A DNA stretch of 64,000 nt from Parelaphostrongylus tenuis (lineage: Eukaryota > Nematoda > Chromadorea > Rhabditida > Metastrongylidae): NCBI GenBank assembly GCA_019055375.1, contig JAHQIW010005156.1, positions 1 through 64,000 of the forward strand, written 5' to 3'. This document shows positions 31,000-44,579 of the stretch, one piece after another (the first letter of the stretch is position 1; each line of letters begins with the position of its first letter). The translations under genes were made by a program, and so were the position numbers. The notes under the pieces were generated by a model. It was not told where the DNA came from, searched no databases, and was given only the letters and a program-made list of their open reading frames with translations.

Positions 31000-33900
31000 T
31001 TTCTCCCTAAAGTTTTCTAATTTGTAGCGTGGAAGTTTCAGGTACTTTATTCTTCAACATTGCTTTACATTTATGAAGGTGTGTAGACCATTTTGAAACG
31101 CAAATTCGCCATATCGCTCTACTTTTCAAGCCTTTCGAGATCGTGTACGATCAATAGATCGCACTGAAGTTATTGACTTTTTTCACTGGGCAGAGCTATT
31201 CCTCTGGATTCTATGTCATTGCCAATGGAAATCTGATCAAGTTGGATGAAGCCATGAAGTCAGGTCAGGCTTAAAGGCGCGAGAAGTTATGGCACTTGAA
31301 AGCGCTAATAAAACATGTTAGGCCGGTCAAGAAGAGAGACGAAGCCACATGGACGCCAGACGAATTGAATGAAAGGAGGATCTGGGATGAATTTTATTCT
31401 GCGTTTCATTCTGCCCAAAGCAATCAATCCATTTTTTACCCCCATTGTAATGCCCCCATACGCCTGAAAAAGTTTTGTACTTAAAGAGATGATATTTTCG
31501 GTAAGGTATGATCTCGATGAAGCATCCAAAACGCTTTACAATTCCAAATTATCATTTATGAATTCGACCAAGTGGACCAGGTAGTGCGTTTTGCGGCCAG
31601 CTTTTATCAATCAAGAAAGGCCGTTCCTTTTTATGACATTAAATGCTTCCATATTTGTTCAACAGTGAACCGCAAGTTGGGAGATTGGAGTACAAAAAGT
31701 TGTGGCTCGTCCATCTTACTCAACCTATCATTCTCTTATTATCGCTTCAAACATCTCTAATTTTATTTCTTGAATAAAGTATGTGCCCAGTGAAGTCACT
31801 ATGGTTCACGTTTTGCTTTAGGAATCGCTTATTTCAGAATTTACACTACATAGTATTCAGGATGTTTATGCTTCTGCTGATTTTTCACAATATTATGATG
31901 TTTCAAATACACTAAGCAGATAGAGTAGTGAGCAAAAATTGGACCTCAGGCGGGAGTTGAACCCGTGCTTCACCCAATCAAGAACGTTAATTATGTTCAT
32001 TTCTTATCGTTAATCAAGTCCAACCATTTAGATCCAATTTACTCTGCCAATAGCAAACTTGTCGTAGATTTAACGGAATTTCTTTTATCGATAAATTTTT
32101 AGCTTTGCAGCGATTGAAGTGGGAGAAGAACTCGAACAAATCGAATCTTGTTATCAAACCAACTCGAACAATGCAGCAATCAGTCAATAAAGTTCTTCCG
32201 AGTAATTGTGAGGCAAGGTGAAGTGTTCTCATTATCACAATGTTCGAACAGAATCACATCATTCTACATCATTGGGTATATGAGAATTTCCTCGGAAGTT
32301 TGAAACTTTTCGTATTGTATATTATGTGAGGCTGTTCAGATTTCAAGGTCGGCAATAAATATTTTCGTTGGTAGGTTATTTTCTTTCTTTTTTTCAAATA
32401 TTCTTGAAAACCGCGCAGACGATGTTCGCTTATTCTCCCATTACCATACGAGGCTAATAACGCCAAGATGACATTGAGTAAGTATTGTTAAGTACTTAAT
32501 CGGAAATTTCTTTCTAAAAAATGTGTGATTTGTGGGAGAATTCTGCTTCATCATCTGACAACTGTTGTCATGATGTTCGCATATTCCACATATGGGGATT
32601 TTGGCGATATCGTCATGTACCGTAGATTGGTTGATGCAATTGCTAAACTCGTGAATGACCCTCTCGATAATATTCTAATAATTTTTGGGGAGAAGATAGC
32701 CAGCTTATCGGAATATTTTTCCGGAGTAGCTATTCTCTTTCTCGTGAATATTGCAGCTTGTTTGATCGTTCCTTGCGACCTGACTTATTGTTGGGTGCTC
32801 TTGTTCATCTTCAGATTGCAAGTCCATTGTGAGTGGCACTGAAAGAAGCTTCTATGGCAATTTACTAAATCTTATCATGACAGGTGAACAAAAAGTGCGA
32901 TGTCATCGGCTCTCTTGCGAGAGAACCATCAAAGGAATTCGTTCTTCTCAGAATAATTCCATTCAAGATTCGAAGTAGTTTGTCTCCAATAAAAATGTTG
33001 GGGCGAGTCAGGTAGAATGTCTATATCTCAGTAGACTGAGTTTGTAAGGTGGTTGTTTGTGAGAAATTCACATGTTGATAAAGAAAGCTAGTGGATGCTC
33101 CTAGATAGTTATAGTGATTCTCAAGTATTTGACACTGTGACACGTTTCTCTGACCAAAATTTCATCGAAGTAATTCACGTGCTCGACCTGAATCTCACTC
33201 TAGTGTCTGGAAATTGAGATTTACGCAGGTTGCCCGCCCAATTAATGAGCAGAAAAAAATCTACTCACAAATCACTTTGATTGTTTTTGTTGAAAGCCTT
33301 GATGGGAAAAATAGGGGAAAGTCGAAGTTCTGCAAAACCCTAAATCTAATATTGTTTCACTTGTCAAATGGAAACTATCTTATATGGAAGACATCATAGA
33401 TGATCGTCTGTAGTGTTCCAATGTCAGTTCTTTTCTAGTACGGGAAATATCTTATTCTATTCAAACGCCGCCATGAACGACGATCGCGACACCCAAAGAA
33501 ACGAATGGAAAGATGTACTGAAGTCCACACAACTCGTGTAAATCGGCCATAAGGCGTCCAAGTAAGTGAGCTTTTGCAACTTTTCGTCAGCACTATAGCT
33601 ATTCTTTGTGCTTCGTTGGAAAACAAAGGACTTAGCGACTGTCTTGGCTAGCGCATTTTCTATGATTTCGCTTCACTTAGATATCTTATCATTATGCACT
33701 GGTTCCGTTTGAAGTCATTATCTATGGAGAACCTTTATCACATACTTCTTGTGATATTGAAGGTTCGTTCGCTGTGTTATTGCGGAGGTAACCCAGCTCT
33801 CGCATTCCTAATAAACTCAGTGTCACTATTTGTGCATATCATCTAAATTTGTGTTACACATATCTATATGTGCATGTATCTGCTTTTTTATATTCTTCTC

Positions 33901-34740
33901 TTTAAGTATTGTTATGGAGGAGGCGGTACTTTTCCGTTATACCTTCTGCTCTCTTGTGCACCACTGGCTGCTTTCAGAACTTTTCACAAGCGTCCTTTTT
34001 TGTAAGAATTGTGCGAACTAAGTATGACGAGATTTACTACATTTTTGTTATTTGGCTTTCAGTACCTCATGTTAATGTCGCCGTTCTCGGTTAATTTGAT
34101 TTGACGTTCAGAAATGGAAGCAAGTTCTCTTTTCCTATCTCACATGTGATTTTGTGCACTCTGACTTCATCCAACAAGCTAACATTTGTCCATTCCCTTT
34201 GTGTGGAGCAGATAACAAAAAAAGTTATCTATATTTGTATTCTTACAATTTTTAATCATTACGAATTTCCTCTATTGAAGGATTTTGTTCAGACTAGATT
34301 TAGGATTTTCAGCTGCGTCGGTATACAGTCATGAACATACTATCAGCATACCAGAGGCAGTTATGATTTATACGAGCAAGTTTTGAGGCGTGACTATCAT
34401 AAATCTTTGCCGGTCAAGTTCTTGCCTCATCCTCTTTGTTCGTGCACATGTTTGACATGTTCCAAGAGGTGTCTTCGTAGACACTAACATTTAGAAAAAA
34501 ATGGTTTCACATAAAACATTTGGAATTTTTTTTTGGTTCTATGTTTTGAACTGTTTCTCCTCAGCAACATCATGCACTGATTATTGCTTGTGAACATGTT
34601 TTCTGCAGAATTATCCAGTTCAGGTGCTTATATCAATTTAATCTCATTATTGCGAAATTTGCTTTTACCAATGTTGCAACTTTTAGAGTGCAGGGAAAAG
34701 CGTTCATTCAAAAGTCCGACTCTGTCTGAACCACGACATA
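31000..34740. other. No resolvable gene
   Basis: Short open stretches occur at 31296-31484, 31572-31760 (followed by AATAAA at 31773), 32525-32842 and 33435-33626. None has a convincing splice partner or a recognised domain. A tRNA-like family C fragment lies at 31925-31990 (minus; CCTCAGGCGGGAGTTGAACCC). Confidence 0.4.
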
Positions 34741-34754
34741 AGTAAAGAAAATCA

Positions 34755-35217
34755 AAATCTCTTACGAACTGTCCTTCTCTTTAATTAAAAGTTGCACGAG
34801 CTGAGTGCCTCTTCGTTTTCAAAATTTGATGGCTAATGTGTCGGCAACCCCGCCATCGTCTACTTCGGTATACATCAAAAATCCAGTGGAAAACAGATTA
34901 ACAGTCTAGCTATAAAACCCTCACCGTTTCTAATACTTCTATGGGAGAGGTCATCGATCTCACGTGACACACTGGAGGAAGGAAACCATACTTTACGGTT
35001 AACTGAATGTGGTTCATTTTTCACAGTGTGGCACATGAGACCCATGACCTCTCCCATATGAGTATTATAAGAGTGGAGTTTTCCAAAATAACCAGAATGC
35101 TCTACTTCTTTGTTCTGAATTCTTGATGAACGAAATATTAGACGAATAGTTGATATGGTGTGATATGATACGTCTAGGCTCTGACGAAGGCGGGGTCGTC
35201 GAAACGTTAGTCGTCAA
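34755..35217. mobile_element. Inverted element with family II hammerhead-like ends
   Basis: Left side: AAAGTTGCACGAGCTGAGTGCC..GATGGCTAATGTGTCGGC, related to 45450-45510. The centre is a hairpin with arms TAATACTTCTATGGGAGAGG (34931-34973) and the inverted CCTCTCCCATATGAGTATTA (35049-35068). A well-formed hammerhead-like motif lies at 35175-35214. Confidence 0.6.
35175..35214 (+). ncRNA. Hammerhead-like motif, family II
   Basis: CUGACGA, a bulged A, stem II GGCG-GGGU-CGUC, GAA, then AC-GUUA-GU as a short stem III before C. This is the layout described for hammerheads of Penelope-like elements. Stem I is weak, so activity is doubtful. Confidence 0.42.
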
Positions 35218-35339
35218 ATTATGAGAAAGAAGACGTACGAACTTTGTGCAAGTTTTTACTAAAGATTAGAATATCTTCATTGTTTCTAGGGGTATTTGCG
35301 ACTTCTGCAGGTCAGCTTGAGAAACTTCGTCTTTCGTTT

Positions 35340-35640
35340 CTAATATTCTTCCAAGACCACGCTCACGAAAGTTATGATATATTTGACGATCCAGCCAAGA
35401 GCAATCGAGTGTGCAAGACTGCCCCTTCAGTGATATTTTTCCTTTGGAGAGTGTGTAAATAGTACTTCTATGCCTACTCTATGCAAGAGGATGTGTTCTT
35501 AGAGAGAATTGGCTTAAGACGATGATCTGTCCAACTGATGAGGTTACCAAGGCCGAAACACGTGTATTGGGCCGCACAAATGATCATAACAGACCACATG
35601 CATGGCTTAAAAAATTAATTATCAGGCAGACTTTAACTTC
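35340..35640 (+). mobile_element. Retrozyme-like hammerhead element, divergent copy
   Basis: Starts CCAAGACCACGCTCACGAAAG and ends GACCACATGCATGGCTTAAA..ATTATCAGGCA. It carries the most divergent intact hammerhead (35529-35572). No ORF. Confidence 0.65.
35529..35572 (+). ncRNA. Type I hammerhead ribozyme (intact core, divergent stems)
   Basis: GUCCAA / CUGAUGA / GGUU-ACCAA-GGCC / GAAA / CACGUGUA / UUGGGC. Predicted cleavage is after 35566. Both proximal stem I (GUCCAA/UUGGGC) and distal stem I (AUGAUC/GAUCAU) differ in sequence from the other copies but still pair. Confidence 0.82.
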
Positions 35641-38220
35641 TTTCTTGTCTTCAACCTTAATCAGCAGTGACTTAAGCGTTCAGAAACGGAGCAATTATTA
35701 GTGTATTATTACGTTATTAATAAGGTGATACACATCGTATGAAGTTCACTATGAAGTATGAAGAAAATTCAAATATGTTTCATTCTTCTTTATTGTCAGG
35801 GTTTCTAATAAAGCAGTATTTTGCATTCAGAAGTTTTTTTTTGTGAGCGGATTAAGAAACGATTACTCAAAAAATGCGTAAAAACTTTTTATGGGCGTTA
35901 TTCTTCTTCAGTGCAACCGTGATAATCATTAATGTTTTCAGAATACGTCTTCGAAGTTTCATCACTCGGCTAGAACAGTTTTGTCTGGACAAATCCTACC
36001 TAATTGTCTCACATCCACCTACCATTGCATATTCTCTTTCCGCTTTCAGTGTCCGCCTGTTTGGAACACATGCTGTAAGACACAGTTTTAGGTTCGTGCT
36101 GGTTGTTTAACCAATTCCACAGAGTAGGGGAGATCGACAAGTATAGCGGTTAGACGTACACGATATTCACTCGTGGTCACTTTGTTCGACATCGCCTTGG
36201 ACAGCAGAACACTCTCCCTGTAACAGTGCACCAGAAATTTTAGTGAGAGGGGTAGGTTCGTTCAGACGGATAATGCCCTAGATGTTGTGGTGGAAGTTCA
36301 GTGGAGAGTGTGTGTTGTTTGAGTTAGTTCGCTACGCAAGAATTTGATTAGATGTTTCTGTGTTAAACCTCTCGGGTTTGAATTATCGTTTATCGTCATA
36401 ACAACATATGTGGTGTGCGAATAGTACAACTGAAACTTGGGTAATCAAATGTTTATATCAGTAAACATAACACATAACAATGCCGTGGTAGCAATGTATG
36501 TACAAGAAAAAAAAAACAAAAGCTCATGATTAGTTCATTGTACGATTTATAAGGTCACGTCAATCGACCAGCTTGTACGAATAGGTCATGTCGTTTTTTC
36601 CCTGTTTCCATTTATTTCTTATTCTCATTCATTTATTATTTATCTTAGATATTCGCCAATGTAAAAGCTTTCCCATTCCATAACCTTTTAGTGTTCTCTA
36701 GCAAGCTTTGATAGTCCTCAGTCACTTATTTTTCTAGAGCCCATAACTTACCCCTTCTATGTTCATCTTATAAAGCAGTCTCCAACTATCAGTTTACCGC
36801 TGAACTTCATATTTCTTATAACATTTCTTATCTTCATATCAAATGTAGTCAGCCTATTCTTAATCCTTTAAACTCTTCAATTACTTGTTAACTTCAACGT
36901 TAAACTATGAATTTACTACAAAGTTATTTTCAAATGTACTATGGATAGAAGGAGATCGAATGTTGTTGTGTTCGTCTCGATGTGGGTGGATCGCTTGGTT
37001 AAGCCCTCGTTTGCTTCTGGCATATCACCAGGTATGATTGTTTGGTCCGCATGTAGGTCGACGTTATTTGCGATAAACATGCAACTGATTACTAATTTAT
37101 TGAATTTAGAAAACTATATAGTCTTCGGTAGAGAAGTCTCTATATATGGGAAGATCACAGTGAAACAGACAGTATACAACGGGATTAGTAGTCAGAACTC
37201 TACGAAGCGAAAGTCTATGTAAAAATTTCTGCCGCTTATGTTCATTTCGCAGTACCGGGTTTAGAGGCTAGCGTACGGTTGAATTAAGGTTAAGGATAAA
37301 GATTCCAGAGTGGATTACGGAACATACATTCATGATCCGTTCACGTGAAAAGGGTAAATGCCAAAATAAGCGCATTTACGTGACTAGTCCAAAAGTATAA
37401 TAAAGGTTAAGCGACGTCTACTAGTCGCGATTGTGCCGACGCAGATTCAGCTCTCAGAATCGAAAATTCAGCCGATTTCCGAGACATAAGTACATACAAC
37501 TTACGAAAGCAGAATGTAATGTTTGAATATGACAATACAGCTCCAAGTGAATTATACGAGAGAAATGGAAAATAACATTCGTTAAATTATGGAGAACATT
37601 GTTTACACTCCTTTTCATAATCGGCAAATTGCTACCACACTTATCACGAAAATGTTTGAACTGATTATGGAAGGCCAACGAATTCTTGTGAAGATCTGAC
37701 AAAGCAAAAGTGAGGCTATCCCATAATTTTACAGTGACTCTCTTCGACTACCATTCAAGTGGCGTTCGTGAAGAAAATAGAACCTTCAATATGTAACGCA
37801 TTCTCTGTGTAATTCAAAAACTTTCTTTCCTATCAAGGCTATAAATCAAATAAAATATGTGCTGCTATCGATACAGTATGTGAAGGACATGTATATGGTG
37901 CAGTATGAATATGTACAATATTCAGTGTGTAAGTCATGTAAATTTCGAAACGATATTCAAAGTTTGTAAGAAAAAAGTGCTCGTCAATACGACGTTATGC
38001 TGATAGACGTTTCGCTCCCTATTGCATGATTGAACAAAAGGCCGATGTTTTCGATCCTTGTTAAAACAGTATTGAATTGTCCCATTATTATCCTCGCACA
38101 ATTGCTTTATTCAGTCTTTCTCTGTTATAAAACGGTGTTATTGCCACAGGCTGTGGTGTGTTGAAGAATTATAATAGTTCAAGCCAAAGGGTTATATGAG
38201 GACAATACACTGCGTGCGGA
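35641..38220. other. No gene seen
   Basis: AT-rich sequence. The longest open frames (35874-36110, 36941-37222, 37454-37702 minus) lack splice context and domain signals. Nothing else can be supported. Confidence 0.4.
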
Positions 38221-38224
38221 TTGA

Positions 38225-38995
38225 TTAACTGGGAGTCAAAATGGATCAGCTCAGCTACGCTTGATTATGCTTTACGGGTTGGAGACTACTGCAAGAAAGG
38301 CGATTGAGAATATTAATTCTGCATCTAAGCCATGCACTACTACCAATCAGACAGTGAGCCACTGGTTCAAACGCTTCGACGAAGGCGTCAAAGTCAACCT
38401 CGCCCTCGCTGGCTAATTACCTCTAATGAAGACATTAGGCGCCACAAGGTGGTAAGTGCGTCCGAATGTGGAACTAGGGATTTAGGGTATAACATAGCAC
38501 CATCGCCTACCATCTAATGAAACGGGCTACCGTGAGTAATGTCTCGATGGATATTTTATACGTAAAGTGATGTCTCGATGCACACATCATGACTGACCCC
38601 GATCGCGCTGCGCGCTGCACGCTTAAACCAATCTGCAAAAGTTTTCTGATGCAACCGCACACGTAGGACTTTCTCATGTCGATCGTCGATGGAAATGGTT
38701 AGAGTCTACTATGTAGAACAACGCCCGCCACGCCCAGTGGCTACCTCGCGGCAAAGACCCGCCAGATCAACTAAAGTCCATATTTCGTGCTCGGAAGAAC
38801 ATGCTCAGTTTCTAGGATTTGCAGAGCATGCTGCTTTGGGAACTGCTCGACAATGAGAAGACCATCAGTACCGACGTATATGGGGAGCAACTCTGGATGC
38901 CTGTCGCAGAGCTCTGAGAGAAGCGTTTGAAGCGGCTTGGTATCATACGTCTTTAGGATCACGCTCGATCACCTATTAGAAGGTCAACTTCCACA
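38225..38995 (+). pseudogene. Mariner-like transposase relic
   Basis: Scrambled frames match mariner transposase in order. An N-terminal helix-turn-helix part (TVSHWFKRFDEG near 38350) is followed by the catalytic-domain segment FLSHVDRRWKWLES and the QWLPRGKDPPD box near 38680-38770, then LLWELLDNEKTISTDVYGEQL near 38830-38895. Several stops and shifts. Terminal repeats were not located. Confidence 0.7.
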
Positions 38996-39607
38996 TTCTG
39001 GATAAACTGAACCGGATCACGGTACCACATCTACCGTATAACCCGATAAAGCTCCATCGGCTTACTATCTCTTGCGCACCTAAAGCGCCAAAAGTGACTC
39101 ACCGACTTTTTTGATCTTCGGCCCGTTCTTTATTAGAGAGAATCACCCAATCCTCAGCAAATGTTGTTTCGTTGATTATGAAGGTGATTATATTTATTGA
39201 TTGATTGATTTCTGTGCGTAAAAAACAACTGAATTAACAAAAATGTCGAAATGCAAAGGTAGTAAAGGGCCAAGCCAATGACTTTATGTTGCGATGGCCG
39301 AGGATCCGTTGCCGATACCCATTCTTTGGAAGCGATATCATAAAGACCTGAAGAAGCCCTTGCAAAGTCACCTTAGGAAACCAAGGAATATTATATGCAC
39401 TACCAGCATTATACCATTTGGAGAATGTATTGGGGTCCTCACAACCAGTAAAGACGGACCATCTAAGTAAGTATAATGGACATATTTATGCGGTTTTCTG
39501 TGAAGAATAGACTAGGTGATGCAGAGTCATGAAATTGGTGCATTCGGTTAACAGTCCCCTTGTGGGCTAACGGTGATTTCTGTTATTTCGAATGCATCAA
39601 GATTTTG

Positions 39608-39662
39608 TTATATATATATATATATATATAATATATATATATAGTATCAATGATATATATAT
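39608..39662. repeat. TA microsatellite
   Basis: Uninterrupted (TA)n of about 30 bp, then a second short tract. Confidence 0.95.
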
Positions 39663-39886
39663 AGAGTATAAGAAAGATAATCTGAGAGATGTGTAAGTTT
39701 TGTTATAGTTAAAAATGTTGCGAAATCACTAGTTGCAATGAAAATGCGTAAAGTCTAAATTTGGAGTAAAAGGAGAATGAAGAGTCAAATGTGGTACAGC
39801 TACACGAAGATAGTGTATTCAGGCGCCATATCGTTATGATGAGGGATCTAATACATATGTGTATTCTTCAAGGCAGGACGGTGTAT

Positions 39887-41053
39887 CAGGTCGATGCAAA
39901 AGTAATGGCGGTTATGAGTTATGAAATTTGCCACTCAGTATAGGAATAAATTTTTAGATAAATGTGGTTCTATTACACATCATTCAAATGCGCATTTGTT
40001 TCTCTGTGTTTTGTTGCTAATGACATTTCACTTGTTGCATCTTTTATATCTATTTTGACATGGAAAAGATGCCGACCGGTGCAAAAGTAATTGCCGTTTC
40101 GGACTGCGAGTTCAAAAGTGGTTGTAAGCAGCGGAGTTAACCGTCAGCGTCAATAACACATATTGGCCGAAGAGTTGCTAGCGAACGTGGAGTGCAACGG
40201 TGGTATAAGAAGTCTCGGAAAGGTCACGAGGACTTTGAAGTTGAGGAACGTAGTGGCCGGCCGTGGGAAGTTGACAAGGGAAAATTGAGGAAATTATTTG
40301 AGCCGTCCTCTCAACATTAAATAAGCTGTTGCAGAATAACTCGACTCAACCAGTCTACGGTTGTTCACCATCTGAAGTAAACTGGAAAAGTGGAAAGCTC
40401 GTTAAGTTGGTGCCTCATAGAATTCATCGAAAAGTTCAAAAATCGTCTCTCTGAAGTGTTGTCCTTCTCATTCCACGCAACTGCGAACCATTTCTCGATC
40501 GAGTGTGGTGTGCGACAAGAAGTGTATATTACACGAGAATTCGGCGATGATTAGCTCAGTGGTGGACAGCGAGAAAGCTCCAGACACTTCCGAAAACCAA
40601 AATTGCACCAAAAAAAGTCATGGTCACCGTGTGGTGGTCTGCTGTTTGTTCAACTAAAAGGCCCAGTTCTTCTCCAAGACAAGACGCGAGACAAGTTGCT
40701 CAATGAACACCTCAAATGCTCAACGAATTGAGCTAAGAAGTACTACCTCATCGTGCATGTTCGTCAGACTTCGCGCCCACCGACTGCCACTTCTTTAAGA
40801 ATCTCGATAACTTCCTGCAGGGAAAACTGCTCCACAACCGACAGGATGCAGAAGAAGCTAGCCTTCTAAGAGTTTGCCAAATCCCAGGACACCAGTTTTG
40901 TGCTACAGATATAAATAAGCTTTTTTTTCTTGTTGATAAAATTGTGTTGATTGTAGTGACTCCTATTTTGATCAATATGTATGTTTTTGAGCCTACTTAC
41001 AACGGTTTAAAATTCACGGTGTGAAACCGTCTTTACTTCTGCATAACCTAATA
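39887..41053 (+). mobile_element. Mariner element (cecropia type) with both TIRs, dead transposase
   Basis: Left TIR-like TCAGGTCGATGCAAAAGTAAT (39886-39906) and right TIR TTACTTCTGCATAACCTAA (41035-41053) are inverted versions of the cecropia-mariner end. The interior follows the transposase to its end: PKLHQKKSWSPCGG near 40600, SDFAPTDCHFFKNLDNFLQG near 40770, and the C-terminal ATDINKL near 40910. The last acidic residue of the catalytic triad is at PTD. Frameshifts and stops abound. A second TIR-like phrase (GGTGCAAAAGTAATTGCCG, 40079) lies inside. Confidence 0.82.
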
Positions 41054-41544
41054 GTACAGATGCGATATGGGAGGTTACCTAGATGTTCCTGACAGTATGA
41101 TGTTAGGTTTTGCTACACTAGGTTGAGAGTGATGTCGCTAGTAAATATGCATAATGTTCATCATTTCAAACCAGAGTTAGACGAATTAAATGACTGAAAT
41201 TAAAGACAATAATAACGAAATACTAATTTGAGCCCTTATAAATGCGTTGCGTTAAACAATATTGTACAAGGTCTACAAGAGAAAGCACTCTTCCCACCAT
41301 GTGGGTGGGGGTTCACGTGGGAGTTTGTGCATTGTCAAAAGGGCACTTTTGAATTTGATGTTGATGCAACTATTGTTGTTGAATAGCGGGCATTCGTTTA
41401 AAAATGACTACATGGCACATTTTTGAGAGGTTGGTCAAGTCCGAACATTTCATCTTCGTATCTTTGCACGGATTTTTTATTTTACTGTTTTGTAACAGTG
41501 CTAAGATGTTGTAATTGAATATTAAAGAATGCAATATTATAACC

Positions 41545-41625
41545 AGCTCGAAATCTTAGACGGGAGTTGAACTCTCGTTCCCTCTCGAGCTTTCGAGTTT
41601 TGCATATCGCTCAATATTCTCAAAT
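41545..41625 (-). repeat. tRNA-like repeat (family C), degraded
   Basis: The minus strand contains GAGAGTTCAACTCCCGTCTAAG (B-box). The A-box half is only partly visible. The DNA from here to 43.0 kb holds no supported gene. Confidence 0.35.
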
Positions 41626-43021
41626 ATCTTTTTTTACCGAGTATCTGAACTCTACAACTACAGTGGTTTGCGTTAGAATTCGTCTCAATATTGAGTGTAT
41701 TTAGAAGATTATCGCAGTCCTTTGCTGTAATGTGTAATTGAGACAAAAAAAGTAATTTTAGTTGCAAGACTTTCTTTCTTATTAGTTGAGCATTCAGTTA
41801 CGTCACACCGTTTTTTCCGTACATCAATCCCTTTTCTTTTCTGATGAGCCGTGTATGTGATGTTCCTTTGTATGATGCTAAACACTTTAGCCGTTTTCGT
41901 GCGAGCCACTGTTGAAAGACGCACCACGGATCGTTATATATGGAGGAGAAATGTATATCAAGATTTTCTCACGATATTTTGTTTAGTTACCCTATGAGAA
42001 CATTAATAACTTTTTCGTAACGGTGGATGTTTTCCGCTGACAGTTGCTTTGGACGGCTACAAAGAGCGGGTAGCGGGCACGCTCCCTTGACATCATATAG
42101 TGATATTTTATTCTCTCTGAAATCCCATCACTAAAGTAAAAGCCTTTTTGGAATCTAGCCTTACCAAATGGGTACCAGATTTCTGTTAGAGCTGTCACCA
42201 ATCTTTGTAAGAAGTCCGAACAGCAGCATGGACTCCGACGTGCATATCGTCTTCGCTGTACACCGTAGTGAAAGGGTTAATGCAGACAATCATTTAGTCT
42301 CGTATGCTCTCGTGTTTTTGCTGAATTATTATACTTATCGTACACCTTTTCCCATCGTACCGTGTCCTCTTTTCCTGTCCTCACCTGTGAATGCTAAGTT
42401 AGTTGCAGTATTTTGTTACATTCGATTGTATGTTGTTATCTGAGACGGCAAAAAATTCATGACATAGCGCTAAGGACTTTCCCCGGGAAGGTCACCATCT
42501 AATGTGATTTACATATAGTACGTAGCTCCGTTATTGCTGAGTCCTTTTTTTTTGAATTGATATTTGAGCTGTAAGAAGCAACGACTCGATTTCTCTTTCT
42601 TTACATAGTTCATCTACATATGGTGGCACTCAAGCAACTGTTCTTTTCTCAGAAATCGTAGATTGGTTGTAAGAAGTTGTAAGCTTTTTTCTCGTCGAAA
42701 ATTGAATTGTTGACATCTCACAGTGGTTATTTTATTGAATTTTAGGACGTGATCCATCATAAGTGGAAGTGATCAGCCTTTCTGACGGTGAACAAAACTC
42801 CTTGAATGTATCTCCTGTGTTTAATTTCAAGTATTTCTCTTCTTCAGTTCTTGAAACTTCCAACCAATGTGCGACAGTTGACATATGCACCAGTCACTCA
42901 ACAAATTCTCTATCATTAATACGTCAACGAAATGAAAAAACGGCTGCAACTGAGATATTTGCGCCGAATTGATGTGACAGTAATTTCCGCAGATTTGTGA
43001 AGAGTAACAGCAGAAGAGGAG

Positions 43022-43115
43022 CCCGGTAGCGCTGTGGATAGCACGGGCCCCGTAGAAGAGGAAACGCGAGTTCAACTCCAGCCTTAGGTTTCAACTTTTA
43101 CAAATCACTCGACAT
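43022..43115 (+). repeat. tRNA-like repeat (family C)
   Basis: GGTAGCGCTGTGGATAGCACG (A-box-like), GAGTTCAACTCCAGCCTTAGG (B-box-like), tail AAATCACTCGACATTCTTGG. Confidence 0.5.
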
Positions 43116-43646
43116 TCTTGGATTAGTAAAGACTCGCAGTACGATCAATCATGTGCTGCAAAGTGTGCAAGAGGAGCAGGAAACAAATGTCTATGTTTTC
43201 GTGCTAGTCCAAACTGCTACATTTTCTTCTTTTCGCTTTCTTGATACTTTGTATGTTTTATATCCAATAATTGCGTCTTGTGAGTGTTTTAGATACAATA
43301 TTTATAGAATGTTTCTCTCAGTGCATTTCTCGCAGATCACTCATTTCTATTTGGTTTAACAATTCCCAAGACCGACTGTCTATTAACCTCGGCATGCTTC
43401 AATATAATTTCTGATTTTCTTCTTTAAGCCAAACACAAAAAAACAAGGCGTAGGGTGCACTACGAGCCTAAGTGATCTCTTTCCGGTGATTTCCACTTGG
43501 ATCATTCAGTGAAACACATATAAAAAGCGGTGAGTACGTTGTGTTGATTTCGTGCTTGATGCGATTGAAATCTAGGTCTGGTGATTTTTTCTAAAGAAGT
43601 AACGGAGGTGCTTGACTGACTGGAATGCAGACAATTTGACTTTTCC

Positions 43647-43686
43647 AGGCTCTGAAGAAGGCGAACTGCCGAAACGTCAGCTGTGA
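43647..43686 (+). ncRNA. Hammerhead-like motif, family II (best copy)
   Basis: GGCU / CUGAAGA / bulged A / GGC-GAACU-GCC / GAAA / CGUC / AGCU. Stem I GGCU pairs with AGCU. Stem III reduces to the palindrome ACGU, as in Penelope-element hammerheads. Cleavage is predicted after GUC at 43678. Confidence 0.5.
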
Positions 43687-44343
43687 ATAAAGTTTAGTGT
43701 ATCTCTTCGGTTTGTTAACCCTTTGTGGACAACAGCATAATTAATGTTAGTGGCGCGCGATTTTCGTTCTCCACTAAAGATTTTTCTTTCATTTCGTGAA
43801 ATACTCTGGGTCCTTTTTGCCATTCTGATAGAGCATGGTTTCCTTTACAAGACTGTATACTTTTTGATATATAAAACCATTGTGTAGAGAAAAAAAACTC
43901 CGAATGTGAAACGTAATTTTATTCTTCTCAGTGTACTATATGAAATCTTTTCTAGAACCGGTTTAGGCTTCAAATTTGCCGAGATTTGAGCCATAGAATA
44001 AGCTTAGTGTTTAGTGTTGTCCAATAAAAAGCGTTCCATAGACATTAGCTGAGAGCAAGTAAGGCAAACCGAATGTGAAACATAATAGTATTTCTGCTGT
44101 TACAACGTCCTAAAGACGCCTTTCTGGAAACTAAGCAAATCTAACGAATTCTCAAGATTTGAACTTTCAAATGATTACTTGAATTTTAGTCAAAAAACTC
44201 AGTTCAGCGGAAAAACATCGATGAAAATGAGTAGTTTCTTCTGTTAAGCCGTTCCGATGTCTTAGTTATATTATTTATTAAATAGTAGCGAAGCAATACA
44301 ACAATACAATTGGGAATGCAGTATGAACATTTTAATAATCCTA

Positions 44344-44382
44344 GTGGCTAAAGTTTCGGCGGGTAACCTTCTTCAGAGCCCG
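44344..44382 (-). ncRNA. Hammerhead-like motif, family II
   Basis: Minus strand: GGGCU / CUGAAGA / AGGUUACCCGCC / GAAAC / UUUAGCC. The core boxes are present but the UH cleavage site and stem III are lost. Confidence 0.38.
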
Positions 44383-44579
44383 GAAAGATCAAATTGATAC
44401 AGAATCCACTAGGCCAGGACCTCCATAACCCCAGCAGAAAACATAAGAAATGAAAAAATTTTGGGGGTCAAAATGACCCTCATCGCCTGCAGAGGGTTAA
44501 TTCCCTTCTCAATTAACTCACCTCTTCACATCTCTGATGGAGGTAAACAGAAGCGATTAGCCTGCCCTGAACACCATTC

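Noticed and set aside
32525..32842. 105-codon ORF with hydrophobic stretches, possibly a membrane protein
   Set aside because: No splice context, no conserved motif, no supporting neighbour exon; composition is compatible with chance.
34875..35057. 60-codon ORF on the minus strand
   Set aside because: It lies within the arms of a hairpin element; open only by chance.
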